This document shows positions 14,482-27,461 of a stretch of DNA of 64,000 bases, piece after piece (position 1 is the stretch's first letter; every line of letters begins with the position of its first letter). This DNA comes from Anarhynchus alexandrinus. Taxonomy: Eukaryota; Chordata; Aves; Charadriiformes; Charadriidae. The notes under the pieces are model-generated. The model was not told the origin of the DNA. It made no database searches and was given only the letters and a program-made list of their open reading frames with translations. The stretch spans positions 1,021,159 through 1,085,158 of the forward strand of contig VUYV01000119.1 in NCBI GenBank assembly GCA_008711295.1, written 5' to 3'. The position numbers and the translations under genes are program-made.

Positions 14482-16398
14482 GGATCTGTTGCCATTATCA
14501 TGGCAAGACTCTGAACACCAGCTTGAAAAGCAGACACTGCCAGTGCAGAAAGCTGCAGCAGGGCTAATCCGCAGCAGCGTTCACTGTAGCTGACAAGAAT
14601 ATTAAGAAATGCAAAGGATTAACGCAGAGCTGCAGTTCTGTTCCAAAGAGCCTCTAATTATGATTATTCTGTAGCTATACTGCCTGCATTTCGTCTCAGT
14701 CCAAAGCACTGCCACTTGTGCAGTTGAAGAACAGCTACATGTCCAGTTTGGGTGCCATTTCCAGTCCAGTACATCTCCAGAAGTCCTGTCTAAGGAAACT
14801 TTCTGCTTCTGGTCTAAACCCAGAATACCAGTCCCTTCAAATCCTACACATGCCTTCAAGGAAAAGTGGCAATCAGTTTTGGTTTAGAGACAAAACTGCC
14901 TCATACTCTTTGACATGCTAAACTCAGCGGACCTCTAGAAGCACCCCAAAGCCACAGTTTGATTTTCCAAGAGACAGCAATGAATGATAGCAACACATTG
15001 ATAAATCAATGGTAGCAGATACTTGGCATACAAGTCTGAAAGAATACTCTCTTGTATAGCACTTTACACCATCACTCCATATACCTTCTTTTAAAAAATT
15101 GCCTAACAGTCTTGCCTTCTTTCCAAGACTCCAAAAATCTAAACCTTTCAATTTGATACATTGTTTCTAAGGTTTAAGAGTAGCATCATCCCCCCCCCAA
15201 AAAAAAAAGACCACCACTATGTGTATATGAAAAATGATTTCAGTGAAGGTTTAACCCATCAAAGAGCATGGTAGGAAGAAAAAAAAATTCCAATGAAACA
15301 ATGCAAAGGTGGTGTAGGAATAGCCCAGCTTCTGATACATGCAGGTGAAAGAGTTGGATCTTATTATTACACAGCAGAATCAACATGCAAATAAGCATCT
15401 TTTAACAGAAAAAAAATAGAGTAATACACCAGTAAATCCTTGGTTTGTCATCAAAAGGTACATTTTTATTTCTGAGTAATCTGTTTAACCTAGTCTAAAA
15501 ATTAGTCTATTGGGTGGTCTAGCCTATTTTCTTGCCTTTTTTTAAGCTAGCAAAACTAAAATGTTAAGATGCAGCTTGAAAAATAAATAATCAACTCTTC
15601 ATAACTACACAGCAAACAAGTCACCATATGGTCCCCTTACTACACAGGCAAGGGAAGTTTCAAGAATGTCAGAGGTCCTCAATAGCAGTTTGCGACTATA
15701 ATAAAGGCACATGATCTGCATTTAATGACAAACCGTTCTTGGAGATTGTCCCTAAACACTGACAATTTTCAGCTCCAGTTCCATAGTTTTGCTCCTTCTG
15801 CGGCAGTTTTGCTCCTTCTGCGGCCTGGAGAAGAGCACAGGAAGCAGCTGTTTGATGCTTGGCGGTATTAGGGTTTTCCAGCAGATGTGGTACACATATG
15901 CAGGCAGAAACATCTTTAAGTAGCTACAAAGGAGTAGGATAATGAAAAATTTTTATCTTCAGAGAGGGCTTCAGCGAACAGAAGCAGAGGCTCCTGCCAC
16001 TTGCATAACTCTTCAGCTGGGAGAAATAGTATGTTTCTGGCACTGAAACTGTTCTCTGGCAAAAGAAGAAAGCTGTTCTGGCACGGATTTTGTTATACTG
16101 GGCAACATGACTAGACAGGGTTAGCTACAATGGTTACATGCCAAAGTAGAATGATAGTAGCATGGTTAGGATTCGTGTTACAAAATCCTAGTTTGTTCAA
16201 TCTCAGTTGTATTGGAATAGTTAAAACTCAAGCCTAAAGCTGCTTTAAACTTTCAGAACAGCTCCCCTTAACCTAATCAAAAACTGTTGCTGACTGTTAC
16301 CTTGTAAACATAATTATAATCAAACCCAAGTATTCCTGATTCCTGCTTTGAAAGCAAAGAGATCTTACACCTAGAATGCAAGCCAGCAATGTCAATGG
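14482..16398. other. Non-coding, mostly unique
   Basis: No gene or interspersed repeat was recognised. It contains a C-run next to an A-run (about 15190-15209) and a 20-bp tandem duplication listed separately. Confidence 0.5.
15785..15824. repeat. 20-bp perfect tandem duplication
   Basis: The unit 'agttttgctccttctgcggc' occurs twice with no gap and no mismatch (15785-15804, 15805-15824). Perfect identity suggests a recent replication-slippage event or a minisatellite seed. The unit contains one CpG. Confidence 0.97.
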
Positions 16399-17545
16399 AA
16401 TCACAGAATGGTCAGGGTTGGAAGGGACCTCTGGGGATCATCTAGTCCAACCCCCCTGACAGAGCAGGGTCACCTACAGCAGGTTGCACAGGACGGCGTC
16501 CAGGCGGGTTTGGAATGGCTCCAGAGTGGGAGACTCCACAACCTCTGGGCAGCCTGTTCCAGTGCTCTGCCACCCTCAAAGTAAAGAAGTTCCTCCTCAT
16601 GTTCAGATGGAACTTTCTATATTCAAGTTTGTGCCCATTACCTCTTGTCCTATCACCAGGCACCACTGAAAAAAGACTGTTCCCATCCCCCCGGCACCCT
16701 CCCTTTAAGGATTTATAAGCATTAATAAGATCCCCCCTCAATCTTCTTTTCTCTAGACTAAAAAGACACAAGTCCCTCAGTCTTTCCTCATAAGAGAGAT
16801 GCTCCAATCCCCTAATCATCTTCGTAGCCCTTTGCTGGACCTTTTCCAGCAGATCCCTGTCCTTCTTGAACTGAGGAGCCCAGAACTGGACACAACACTC
16901 CAGATGTGGCCTCACCAGGGCAGAGTAGAGGGGGAGGATGACCTCCCTCGACCTGCTGGCCACACTCTTCTTGATGCACCCCAGGATGCCATTGGCCTTC
17001 TTGGCCACCAGGGCACATTGCTGGCTCATGGTCATCCTGTTGTCCACCAGGACTCCCAGGTCCCTTTCCACAGAGCTGCTCTCCAGGAGGTCAGCCCCCA
17101 ACCTGTACTGATGCATGAGGTTATTCCTCCCCAGGTGCAGTACCCTACACTTGCCCTTGTTGAATTTCATAAGGTTTCTCTCTGCCCAACTCTCTAGCCT
17201 GTCCAGGTCACACTGTATGGCGTCACAGCCTTCCGGCATGTCAGCCACTCCTCCCAGTTTAGTGTCATCAGCAAACTTGCTGATGGTACACTCTATCCCT
17301 TCATCCAGGTCATTGATGAATATATTGAACAGGACTGGACCCAGTACTGACCCCTGAGGGACACCACTCGTTACTGACCTCCGACTAGACTCTGCACCAC
17401 TAACCACAACCCTCTGAGCTCTATCTGCCAGCCACTGTTCAATCCACCCCACTGTCCATTCATCTAACCCCCACTTCCTAAGTTTGCCTGTGAGGATGAT
17501 GTGGGAGACAGTGTCGAAAGTCTTGCTGAAGTCAAGGTAAACAAC
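16399..17545 (-). mobile_element. 5'-truncated CR1 LINE with long open RT frame
   Basis: The 3' end in antisense begins 'aatcacagaatggtcagg' at 16399. It belongs to a different CR1 3'-end type from the copy at 13978. The minus-strand frame is open from the 5' break to near the C terminus, about 360 codons. It carries RT motif A ([11 protein letters not shown]), motif B ([10 protein letters not shown]), motif C (FADDTK, 17264-17275), then the [15 protein letters not shown] and [13 protein letters not shown] blocks of CR1 ORF2. All visible catalytic aspartates are present. A frameshift near 16540 (apparent loss of two bases in 'cctctgggcagcc') replaces the normal last residues. The endonuclease and RT finger regions are missing because of 5' truncation, so it cannot be autonomous. 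The CR1 match stops at 17545, where a GC-rich patch continues the open frame. Confidence 0.93.
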
Positions 17546-17690
17546 GGAAACGCTGAGCCAAACCAGACCCAAGGGCACGTGCCCAGGTATGGGCCGGCTG
17601 GGTCCCATCAGCAGCAGGCAGCCCATGCACTTCAGGGGACAGCACAGCCGCAGGCGCGCGAATGTTCCGTACTCGCTGTGCCTTAACAGC
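17546..17690 (-). other. GC-rich patch fused to the CR1 5' breakpoint
   Basis: About 145 bp that is clearly richer in G+C and CpG than its surroundings (for example 'ccgcaggcgcgcg' near 17650). It lies directly against the 5' end of the CR1. On the minus strand it is open in the CR1 frame and encodes a Cys/Leu-rich stretch containing [19 protein letters not shown] pyrimidine-rich tract ending in AG lies at its far side in the same strand. I do not recognise the peptide. It could be a fragment of another transcript joined by template switching during CR1 insertion, a fragment of an unannotated exon, or simply a local GC-rich sequence. Confidence 0.35.
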
Positions 17691-19434
17691 CAAAAGAAAA
17701 TACAGAACATATTTTTAGCCAGTGAACTTAGCAGACACAACTCTGGATACATCTGAGGATGTCCACCGAAGCGGTGCCTTCAGCAAAAACACACTCCCAA
17801 AACAGTGCCAAAGTGATTGTATTTCTCTCCCCAGATCCCTGCTGCATCCAAAGTCTAATGGTGAGAGTTCCACTCTTTTGCCTACCTAACAGCTCCAAAC
17901 AGGGCTCTGCTGATCTCCTTCCTCAGCACCACTTGCTTAAGACTTGACAAAACACTGGTGCTTGTTTTCAGGAAAATTTGTGATATTAGTGTGAGACACC
18001 TAACCAAAGGGGCTCGGTTATCTTATTCGATTTGATACAGGACTGAAGATAGAGGTGCAAAACAAATAGCAAAACGCTAACCTGGTCACATTAGTTTTGC
18101 AAGCCAACAACTTCACAACAGAATGGTTTATTTTTTATGCATGGTAAAGAGATTCTCATTAAATACCCAAAATCCAATTCTGTCATGCATGCAAAAATTA
18201 ATTCCTACTGTAACAAGTGGATTTTAACTCAGTGTTTTGTGCTCTTGTGTAAAACAGGCTGAAAAAACATTAGAATTTTTCTCATTGGGAAATGAGGATT
18301 TGGTTTAATTAAAACATTTTGTGAGAACATAGGCATTTCATCAATATTTTAAACAAAAACAGGGCCAATGTTTTTGAAGCGCTCCATCCTCAAATGAGAT
18401 TGATATTTTGTCCCAATTAGGCACATAACTCTGACATCTAGAATCTCCCACAGAATGAAAATTCCCTGTGATCAGTTACAGGCTTGAAGCTTGAGTCTGC
18501 AAGTGGCTGTTGTGATCCATTTCAAAGGGTACATACTTGTATTTACAACAGAAAAATTCTTCATGAATACGAACTGCAAAAGTCTTGGAAAAAATCACCA
18601 CAAAAATAATAACAATGTAAACTCTCTGCCTTCTTCAACAGTATTTTTATTGTTCCTTGAAATTAAAATTGTCCACATCCCATTTGCAGCAAAACAAAGA
18701 TTTCTTTCAAGAAAATCCACAAAAGCATGTATTTTAAAAGTACTGACTCTTAAGTTTTGTACATATGTAAACAGGATCGTTCCAGTGACACCACTGAAAC
18801 ACCCTGAATCATCATCTTACAGCAGCTGAGGGGATGAACACGGGCAGTAGATTAATTTACATAGCCATGCAACCTTCACAGCAAGGCAAAACTTGATAGT
18901 GAAATACTCTTGAAGCTCATCACTTCCTAAACATTTCAAATAATTTCAACATAAAATTTTCGGAAGTCTTTTTTCTACCTTCCTTTACAAGTTTTAACTT
19001 GAATCTATCACAGGATTCAGTACCAGTAGCATTAGGGGGGAGGTGAGCCGTGAAGTTCCTTCACCTCTTCATGTTGAGACTCTTGTCTCTGTTGCTCTTA
19101 ATATTCTGAGCACTACCTCTTCAATTATGCAAACCTTTGGCATTTCTTGTAGGACTTAACCATAACCAATGTACAATTCTTCCAAGGTTAGGAATTAGGT
19201 TTTAATTTACTCTTCACACAGCATGGTACAAATATATTCTGAGAAAAAACAGCTAAACTATCCCCTTGAAAGCAAACATCCCACCATAACCAAAGCCTTT
19301 TTTTTCCTCAATGAGCTCTTCAATAGAAGGAATAATTCTATAAATATTTGATCTCATAAGTGTAAATTGATGCAGTTGGTACAACTGATTACAGGTTTCC
19401 TAATATTCCCGAACCTTCTGAAACACACTTTTCA
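17691..19434. other. Non-coding, no feature recognised
   Basis: AT-rich unique sequence. No domain-bearing frame and no recognisable repeat. Confidence 0.5.
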
Positions 19435-19730
19435 TAAAGGGGGCCTACAGGAGAGCTGGGGAAGGACTTTTTACTAGGGCATGTGGTGATAGGACGAGGG
19501 GGAATGGCTTCACACTGGAAGAGGGCAGGTTTAGATTAAACATTAGGAAGAATTTTTTCACTTTGAGGGTGGTAAGGCACTGGAACAGGTTGCCCAGAGA
19601 AGTTGTTGAGGCCCCATCCCTGGAGGTGTTCAAGGCCAGGCTGGATGTGGCCTTGGGCAACTTGGTCTAGTAGGGGTTGGAACTAGTTGATCTTTGAGGT
19701 CCCTTCCAACCTAAACCATTCTATGATTTG
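19435..19730 (+). mobile_element. 5'-truncated CR1 LINE, young group
   Basis: Starts within ORF2 at 'aaagggggcctacaggagag' and runs through the RTRGNGF-type region, the HWNRL region and the short 3' UTR. It ends with 'ctaaaccattctatgattt' at about 19730. It is the same group as the copies at 13978, 54954 and 59375, and lies in inverted orientation relative to 13978. Only about 85 codons of ORF2 remain, with no catalytic motif. Confidence 0.93.
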
Positions 19731-22700
19731 TGTAAGAAACTGATACAGAAAGATTTGAAAACCATCTCCCTATGTACATTCATGAAGTACTTAGACAGAA
19801 GCAAAGATAACACAGTTGGATCATTCCTGATCTACAGGAATTCTTGTAGAACTTCAACTGCTCAGAAGATGAAGGTGCTCCTCTACTGGATGGAAGCAAA
19901 GCAAGTACCCCATTTTGTTTATCCTTACCTCTAGTTAACTGGGAAATGTTTTCCTTGAGGAACACCTCTTTATTAACTGGTTTTCTCAAATATATATTTG
20001 GTACAATGCAACATACATACCAAAACCTTCCCTGAGATTCTGTACTCCTGACTACTGGTCACTATGCTCAGAGACTGAATAGTCACCAGTTGTTCATCCC
20101 TTTTGGCTTGAGCAGAGGGGAGGATGAGAGCAGCAAAGCTTTGTCAACAATATTGTGGCGCAATATCCAGAGCTGGGAAGCAGCAGATAGCTTTGTTGGA
20201 GAGAGAGCTGGAGGCTTTCCCTCCTCTTCTATGCTCAGTGTGACGCTGACCAGTAACCAAAAAGCAGTACTGACTGGTGGCTATATACTAGAAGATGACT
20301 AACGTTTGAAAGGATGAGAACTAACATTACAAGAACTGCAGAAGAATTTTCTGACAAGCAGGTTTACAAACTAGTAGCATCATAGGGTTAAGAAATCAGT
20401 CAGTTTGCTATCCAGTAGCCTGGCACAGCATGGAAACAAAGAAGATAACACAAAGAAGGAATGGCAAATTGAATTTCTCTGAGATCCCTTCCCAATGCCA
20501 AAGCAAAAAGAAAACAAAAAGAAAGCAAAAACTCTTCCAAGTGAGCTGTTAACTAGCTAAGTGATATAAACCAGGATATAGTCTGAAATATTTCATCATA
20601 GAGGATGAAATAATGCCCCTGCCATTGTTGTCAAAGGAGAAACTAAACAACAGCTGCTCCAGTATGGGTTTTGAATCAGTGAACTTTATGATACCTTACA
20701 CTTAGGACTTGTAAAAGAGGCTGAGTGAGGTGCTCTGAACCAATAAGAAGTCCTGAAAGACTGAGAAGAGGGTCCAGTCCAATGTTCAAGGGAGCTGAAC
20801 AGGGTTATGTGGATAATTAAAAAGTCTTACCGATCAGACACTGGGTTCTGGTAAAACAATACAGTAGCTGATGCAGGGTTCAAGCAATTAAAAGAAGGAA
20901 ATGACAACTGAGACAAACTTACTGAGTCTTGCTAAACTAATTTGATATTTTGTGAATGTGGAAATTTCTGCTCTAAATAAGGTGTGGTACCTCTGATGGC
21001 TGAACTGGTAAATATTAGTGCCTGCTGTAATATTCAGACCAAAAAGAGCAAATGGAGCATTTGGATGTACAAAATGGGATCCCAAGTAGTGGTGTAGAGG
21101 CAATGTTATTTCTGTGTTCTGGGCTAACACAGATGTTCCTGGAACATTGTCTGCTCTAGGACAGTGGCAGTAAGTTGAAGAGTTTAGAGTAGAACAACGG
21201 AGAGATCAGAACACACCCATTTACTACAACATTCAAGGAGTCCAATCCATTCATCCTGTCAAAAAGAAAGTGAAAAGGACTATAGACTAAGCAGCTACAT
21301 AGGACACAGAAATTTAATTATTTAAGAATTTCCATCTAGCTGACAAAGACCCAATCAAGGCAAATTACTGCAAGTTGGAGCTGGATAAATTCAGATCAAA
21401 ATGTGCACCTTATTTCTCAAAAAAAGGAAAATATTAAGCCACTTATAGTAACTATTAAGGGTTATGGTTGATTTTTCAGTCACTGGGAACTTTTTAAATA
21501 CCAGTGTTTACACTATAATGGATGCTATTCAAACATAGCTACAAGCCTGGGAGCCAAAATGAGAACAGTAAACCCCTTTGTTCTGCTTTACATGGCAGAT
21601 TGGGGTAGGTGACCACAACAGATCTTTCTGATCTTTTCATCTCTGCACCCATGGATAATTTCCCCTCATTTTTCCTTTAATACATAACCACTGTGCTCTG
21701 TTACAGACAAAGTCCTCCTATTGGTTCACAAGGCACTGAAAATAGCACGTATTTTGTACTTCATTGCAGTTTTGAACTAAAGCCACTATGGTAACAGCTC
21801 ATCAGCTCAACAGTTTTAGGATGCTTATTTGCCTTATTCTACTCCCTCAAGAAAGCAGCCCCAGATAGTTCAAAAAGTGACCTACTTGACTGAGAAATAC
21901 AGGTCCAGCAAAAGCACCATCAGCAAGTACTGCACCTTCCACAGCACTGTGTACTGTGTTCACAATGTGCTGCTCTGCAGTAATCCAGTCTTCTATTTTC
22001 AACAGGAAGACAAAACCAAGACCAAGACAAAACCTCACCACAACAATGCCTTAACAATGGTTATGGTCACTTCATTATTCACTTTCTAGTCCTCACAATA
22101 CAGAGATCTAGTCAAAAGTATATTTTTTCCACCAGCAAATACCGTGCCTCACTTAGATATTCGTCCCAATCACTCCTCTGCTAAATCTCTGTATTAACGT
22201 GAGATGCTGCTGGCTCACAGGAAATCTTGAATTCTCTGCAGATGTTGGAAAGAAGGATGGGAGTTAGTCCATTATGTTTTGTCATTAAATTCAGGATTTG
22301 TTGGGAAATGTCTTCCCATAGCTTTAAGCACATCTGTATGCTGACATGAGCCGTTGCCTTGGAAACTAAACTGCTCAAAATGAAATAAGGACAGAAGACA
22401 TGTTAGCCAACAGCTTCAGAATTGTCCCCATCATTAAACAACTACACCATTTGTCAATCTCTACAGTATTACAGGAACTGCTACTATTCTGTCAATACGT
22501 GTTTTGTCCATACAAAACAAGAAAGTTCCTCCCTGCACAAGGTAGCTTCTACCATTTGTGCATTTATAGGGCTTCGGGGTGGGTTTTTTTAGGGTAGAGG
22601 AGGGTTAGATTTAGGAAAGAATTAACACAGCGCTAGTTAAAGGTAGTCATTCAGCACTCTGATCTCTGGAAGAGAGTAAACACATACAATGATGGTTTTT

Positions 22701-23407
22701 ATGTTCCCCATTCTTGCAAGATGGAGCCCAGTCTTCACTGAAACATTTCAATATTGCAGACTGTTGTTTAAGATGCACACACACAAGTGAACCAAACGAC
22801 AGCTGCTGAGGGGAACAACTTTCAAATTTGTGCACACAGGCAAAAAAAAAAAGAGAAAAGAAAAAAAGATTACTTGGCAGGTTCAGAGTGTTTCTCATTC
22901 AGCTCTAGAAACTATATAATTTTCACCAATAAAAAAACAAAATACGAGTTCAGATGACTGTTCAAAACATACCATACTGACAGAGAAGTCATATTTAATA
23001 AAATTGTGGTTTATGTGAAAGCGGGGACAATGTGATACATACAAGCACTGATATACAAGACCAACTTATGAAGAGCCATTCCTCTGATTATCCTTGCAAT
23101 ATTTTAATTATCTGTACTACATCAAACACACTGAGATTTGAATAACGAATGCAGAATTCTAAATTAGCATTTAAGAGAAGAATTTTTAAAAGCACTCAAG
23201 GTCATCTTTGCTAGAAGACTTTTTTTCCATAAAAAAAAAGAAAAAAACACATTAAAAAAAAAACAAATCCAAAACACTGCCTTGTCTCCTCTGTTTCAGG
23301 AGACCCTGCATTAAATTCAGGATCAGAGTCACTTATGCCCCTCTTTCAAATATATCCCATAGCACAGCAGGCAGGGCAAGGGGGAAGATAAAGAATCAAA
23401 CTTGACC

Positions 23408-23429
23408 TTAGGAGAAATTTAGGAGAAAT
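23408..23429. repeat. 11-bp tandem duplication
   Basis: The unit 'ttaggagaaat' occurs twice without a gap (23408-23418, 23419-23429). Confidence 0.9.
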
Positions 23430-25815
23430 CATAAACCATGATACCATCAGTGGCAAAATGGATGCCATGAGGGTTCACAGAAATATGCATTCATGTTCTT
23501 TTACTTACTGCTGCTGGGGAATCTGTGTGTAACTCTATGGTTTAGATACCATACTTCTGATAAGAATTGTCTTACCAATATGCTCCTCAAAGACAATTTC
23601 TTCTGCCTTCATATCTTCATAGGTACCATCTTGCACCTCTACAGTTCTTGGGGAATCTATGACAAGCCTAACTGTAAGACTTGATTAGTTGTTACCAGTG
23701 ACTGATTAAACAGTTCAAAATGGCAACTTCATTCCAAATAAACATTCTTCATTCTCCCCTGTAGCACTCAAAAAGCAGAGGAAAAAAGGTTAAGCACATA
23801 ATGCTTGGAGCTTGCTTCCAGCTCATCCCCTCTCTTAGGGCTTAGATGACCCAGGATGTCCCAGACATCCAGCAGAGCCCCTTGCCTTAATCCGCAATAC
23901 TGTTCTTTGGAAGCAGCTCTTCATTCCTCCTTCTTTACTACATGGTCTGTCTTAGAAATACTCACTTGACATTTTTTTTATACTTTAAGTCACTATTTAC
24001 TTCCTACCATGTTCCAAACAGCCCTCTTATCTCCACATAACAGTCAAAATAATATGCATAATTGTCACAATTAATAATCAATTCTTCAACACATTTTTGC
24101 TTTTTTTTTTTTTTAATACTTTCAGATCACTGAAGGCAGTCTGTGACAAGAGCTTGATCTGTGATGAAGATGTACAATGATGAGTAAAGTATGTGTATAT
24201 GAGATGACTGGATCGTGATAATTTATTCTGTACGCACTTCCTTTTATCTTTCCTGGCCTCAAGCATGGCTGCAAGCTTTACCTCAAGGGATACAGCAGCA
24301 TCAGAGCAAATTTACCTCCAGACCTTTCAACCCAAAGCTCTCCATGCAATTATTCATACTGAGTTGACAAGCTTTAAGAAGCAATTTCCTGGTACCCTTG
24401 TATTAGTCTCCTGACGGTCTTTTGCCACAAGCAAGGCAGCAGAAAGAGACCTGTTTGGTGAACCCATGACCTGCCATCTTGACTGCATGAACAGCACGGA
24501 GGAGAGTTTTACAGAAAGGTGCCAGTGTTGAGGAGGTTGCTCTAAGATGGCATCTTAGGAGGTAACTACATTGTTTCATGCAGGTGGTGCAGATTAATTA
24601 TTCAAGCAGTTTGATATCTCAGCTATACGGTCTCCAAGACTTGCACTCTACAAAGGAAAGGAGATGGTACGGCCAGGTAGTAGTCTGCAGGCTTAGTGGA
24701 CTCTGAAAACCCTTGTTCATGTCAAGTACTATTTTGCAGACAACTAATGCATGAGCTTGGTTTGGTGATAATTATGATTTTTCTCTATATATATCATCAG
24801 TAAAACAGAGAGCGTACTGGCACAACAGGTAAACTGCTCAGGGTCTTTGAATCTTTGTGCCAGTTTCACAGCTCGTCATGATGTCTGTTGAAAACTTATC
24901 TGTCCTTCAGAAACAATAGTGAGACTAAGATTTCTGGATGAAGCTAAAGAATGTGACTAAAAAAGTGACTTAAGAGCATGCGGTGAGCCAGCACTGCATT
25001 TGCACCTCTGCCTAGGGAGATGCCTTGTTCTCTCTCTCCCCAGCTCTCCTACTCCTAAACAAAACAAAAATCCTACCGCCAAGAAAGAGATAGAAGTAAG
25101 ACTCAGACCACTCACTGCTAGAGAACCAATATGCTATTTTAAGCATCCAGTTCCTACAGAGCTTAAACAACACCACAACCATAGATTTTAAGATTTGCTT
25201 AGTATTTTGACTACTTTTGAGGTTTGGGATGTGGGGACAGTGATGGTTGTTTTTACCAGATGAAAAGAATAGAAGTTAGAAGTCTGTGACTTTAAAAAAC
25301 AAATTTATCACACAAGTCAAGGAAGGTTTCAGCTTGTTGTTTGAAGACACAGCATAGCTAATGGAGGACAGCAAACTTGAAAGGGTAATTCATTGCATCA
25401 GTCGTATCAGCCTATTTCAAGAGGAACTGAATTGCCTTGTGGAAATATCTACTTATCTCTAAGCAATTAGCTGAGACTAGACGCTGAATTTTAGACAGTT
25501 AGTGTTAGGTGAGATGAATCACCCCTTTCTTTATTCTATTCTACCTCTGTACCTACTTTTGCCTTCTGGAACATACGGAAAATATTCCCTGTTTGTAATT
25601 CACGTAGGGCCGACACTGTTGTATCCTGTTCAGCATCTCAAGTTTCTTGTGTATTAATCCCTGAGTCTCTAGCCTACAGGGAACCAGTAGGATACAGATA
25701 TAGCTGGGTTTTGTAAAACAATAATGCCAAACTAGAAAATCCAAGTAACTTAGTTTTACATATGTTCATAGAATATTAGTCTACAGGTGTTCTCCGCGCG
25801 TCGAAACATCATAAG

Positions 25816-25816
25816 G

Positions 25817-25848
<32 letters not shown>

Positions 25849-25872
25849 AAAAACAAAAAACAAAAAAAACCA
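25816..25872. repeat. (AAAAC)n-like microsatellite
   Basis: An A-rich array with regularly spaced C residues, five-base periodicity in its left half and irregular A-runs in its right half. A small CpG cluster ('ccgcgcgtcg', about 25794-25803) precedes it, unusual in this AT-rich setting. No LINE sequence precedes the array, so it is not obviously a retroelement tail. Confidence 0.9.
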
Positions 25873-27395
25873 AACCACCATCAGAAACTTCAAATGGAAG
25901 TACCTCTTCAAAGACTGTCCAACCAGTGAAGCTAGGCTACCCCCAGGCTTTTTCAAATAAGGCACAGCAGGTAGCCAAAACAAGGAAAACTTCAATCTAT
26001 GTTGCTATTTTCCTTAGCGAAACATTTAATTTCAGCAAACATACAGAAAATTTATACAGCTGCATTCAGACCTGGTTATCTAATAAATTCTTTGCTGAAT
26101 TTGTATTTCTCAATTAATTCACAAATATGTATCTACCAGTAAACACAGATTACAAGTCAAACATCAGTTGTGAAAGAATTCTGTTGCCCTAACTTCTCTG
26201 CCTCCTAGGTTTCGATCAAAGTATCTTAAAATGTCTTACCACTCTCCTTATAGCCACATTTGCCTTCTGCATATTAAAAAATTTCACATATAGAAAGTGA
26301 CAGCTCTTCAGTTTAGGGGAAAACAGTGTCATTGAGCAACTTCCTAAAGGTTTGACTTCTTGCTTTTATCCACACTGAAACGTTTTCTTGCCCCTTCACT
26401 ACGTGTCCCAGTGAATTTGCATTCCTGTCTAATCATGGGCCCAATAAATCATGGTACTGACACTGTCATCTGATTTCTCAGGGAAAAACCAATGAAGTTT
26501 TAAAGTTATAATGGCTCTTCATGGCCCGCTAGGCAAACTGACTAATGGACCTGGGCTTTGGAAAAAGAAATGCTTCCAATGACACAGAAAGGAAGGTTAC
26601 AAGATTGGGGATGCATTTTAATATACTCAGGCGGTGAGAAATTCAGGACAGGGAAAATAGCATGTTGGGCTGTTGGAGCTCAGAAGTAGAAACACAGGGA
26701 GAGTCTAATCTACTCATCAGCCTCACACACATCTGCACAGGTAATCGCAAGAGGGTTTGTTTAGGGACTGCACATCATGCAACCTATGTTTAAGCTGACA
26801 GCTTATAATATACTGACAGCAACAAACAGGGTGCAAGTTGCGACACGTTTACTAGACAGTCCTTCAGCTGGAAAAACAACCGTATGGGGAGTATTTCAGC
26901 TTTGCACCACTCCTGACAGCAGGTAAAACGTTATAAGCTGGTACTAGAGACACCTTGTATTCAAAAGTACCAGCCTCAGAAATTACAGTAAGAGTACCTT
27001 ATTTTTATTTAATTATTTACTCTAGCCCTCAAAGTTATGGACAAGTACAAAGCAGAAAGATCCAGAAGAAGAGCTGGGAAATTAGAAATAACACCAAAAA
27101 GTTTTACTTGATGCCACCTCATGAGCAGGGGCAGTCTGGGCAGGCAGCGTGCTTACACCCTTGGACCCACATTGCTCATCCTTGCTCAAGGCTCAGTGAG
27201 CCAACAGCTGGCTGCCAAATCCACAGCAAGCTCCATCCCATTCCTGATGAGTTTTTCAAATGACCTGTTATTGCAAGAACTTCTACATTTCCACAGCATA
27301 GTCCTGGATGGAAGTAGATAAATAAACTGTGTGTCTGACAGTATGACTGCCATACTGGAAGTATGTTTCCAGGCAACGTCTTCAGAGTTCATATA

Positions 27396-27461
27396 AATCA
27401 CAGAATCACAGAATGGTCAGGGTTGGAAGGGACCTCTGGAGATCATCTAGTCCAACCCCCA
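27396..27461 (-). mobile_element. Very short CR1 3' end
   Basis: Contains two antisense octamers ('aatcacagaatcacagaatgg') and the tract to 'tctagtccaaccccc', then stops. Only the last 65 bp of the 3' UTR was inserted. It has the same 3'-end type as the copy at 16399. Confidence 0.9.

Larger units (their letters stand above)
19731..27395. other. Long non-coding stretch
   Basis: About 7.7 kb with no recognised gene or interspersed repeat. It contains A-rich simple sequence (about 22841-22867 and 23229-23270), a T-run at about 24104-24115, an 11-bp tandem duplication and an AAAAC array, the last two listed separately. The open frames are short and have no domain signatures. Confidence 0.45.

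Noticed and set aside
13975..14501. TTATCAT on both sides of the CR1 at 13978 as a target-site duplication
   Set aside because: The right copy lies about 13 bp beyond the 5' break, so the spacing does not fit a true duplication.
16799..17197. 132-codon plus-strand frame
   Set aside because: It is the antisense shadow of the CR1 RT frame at 16399-17545.
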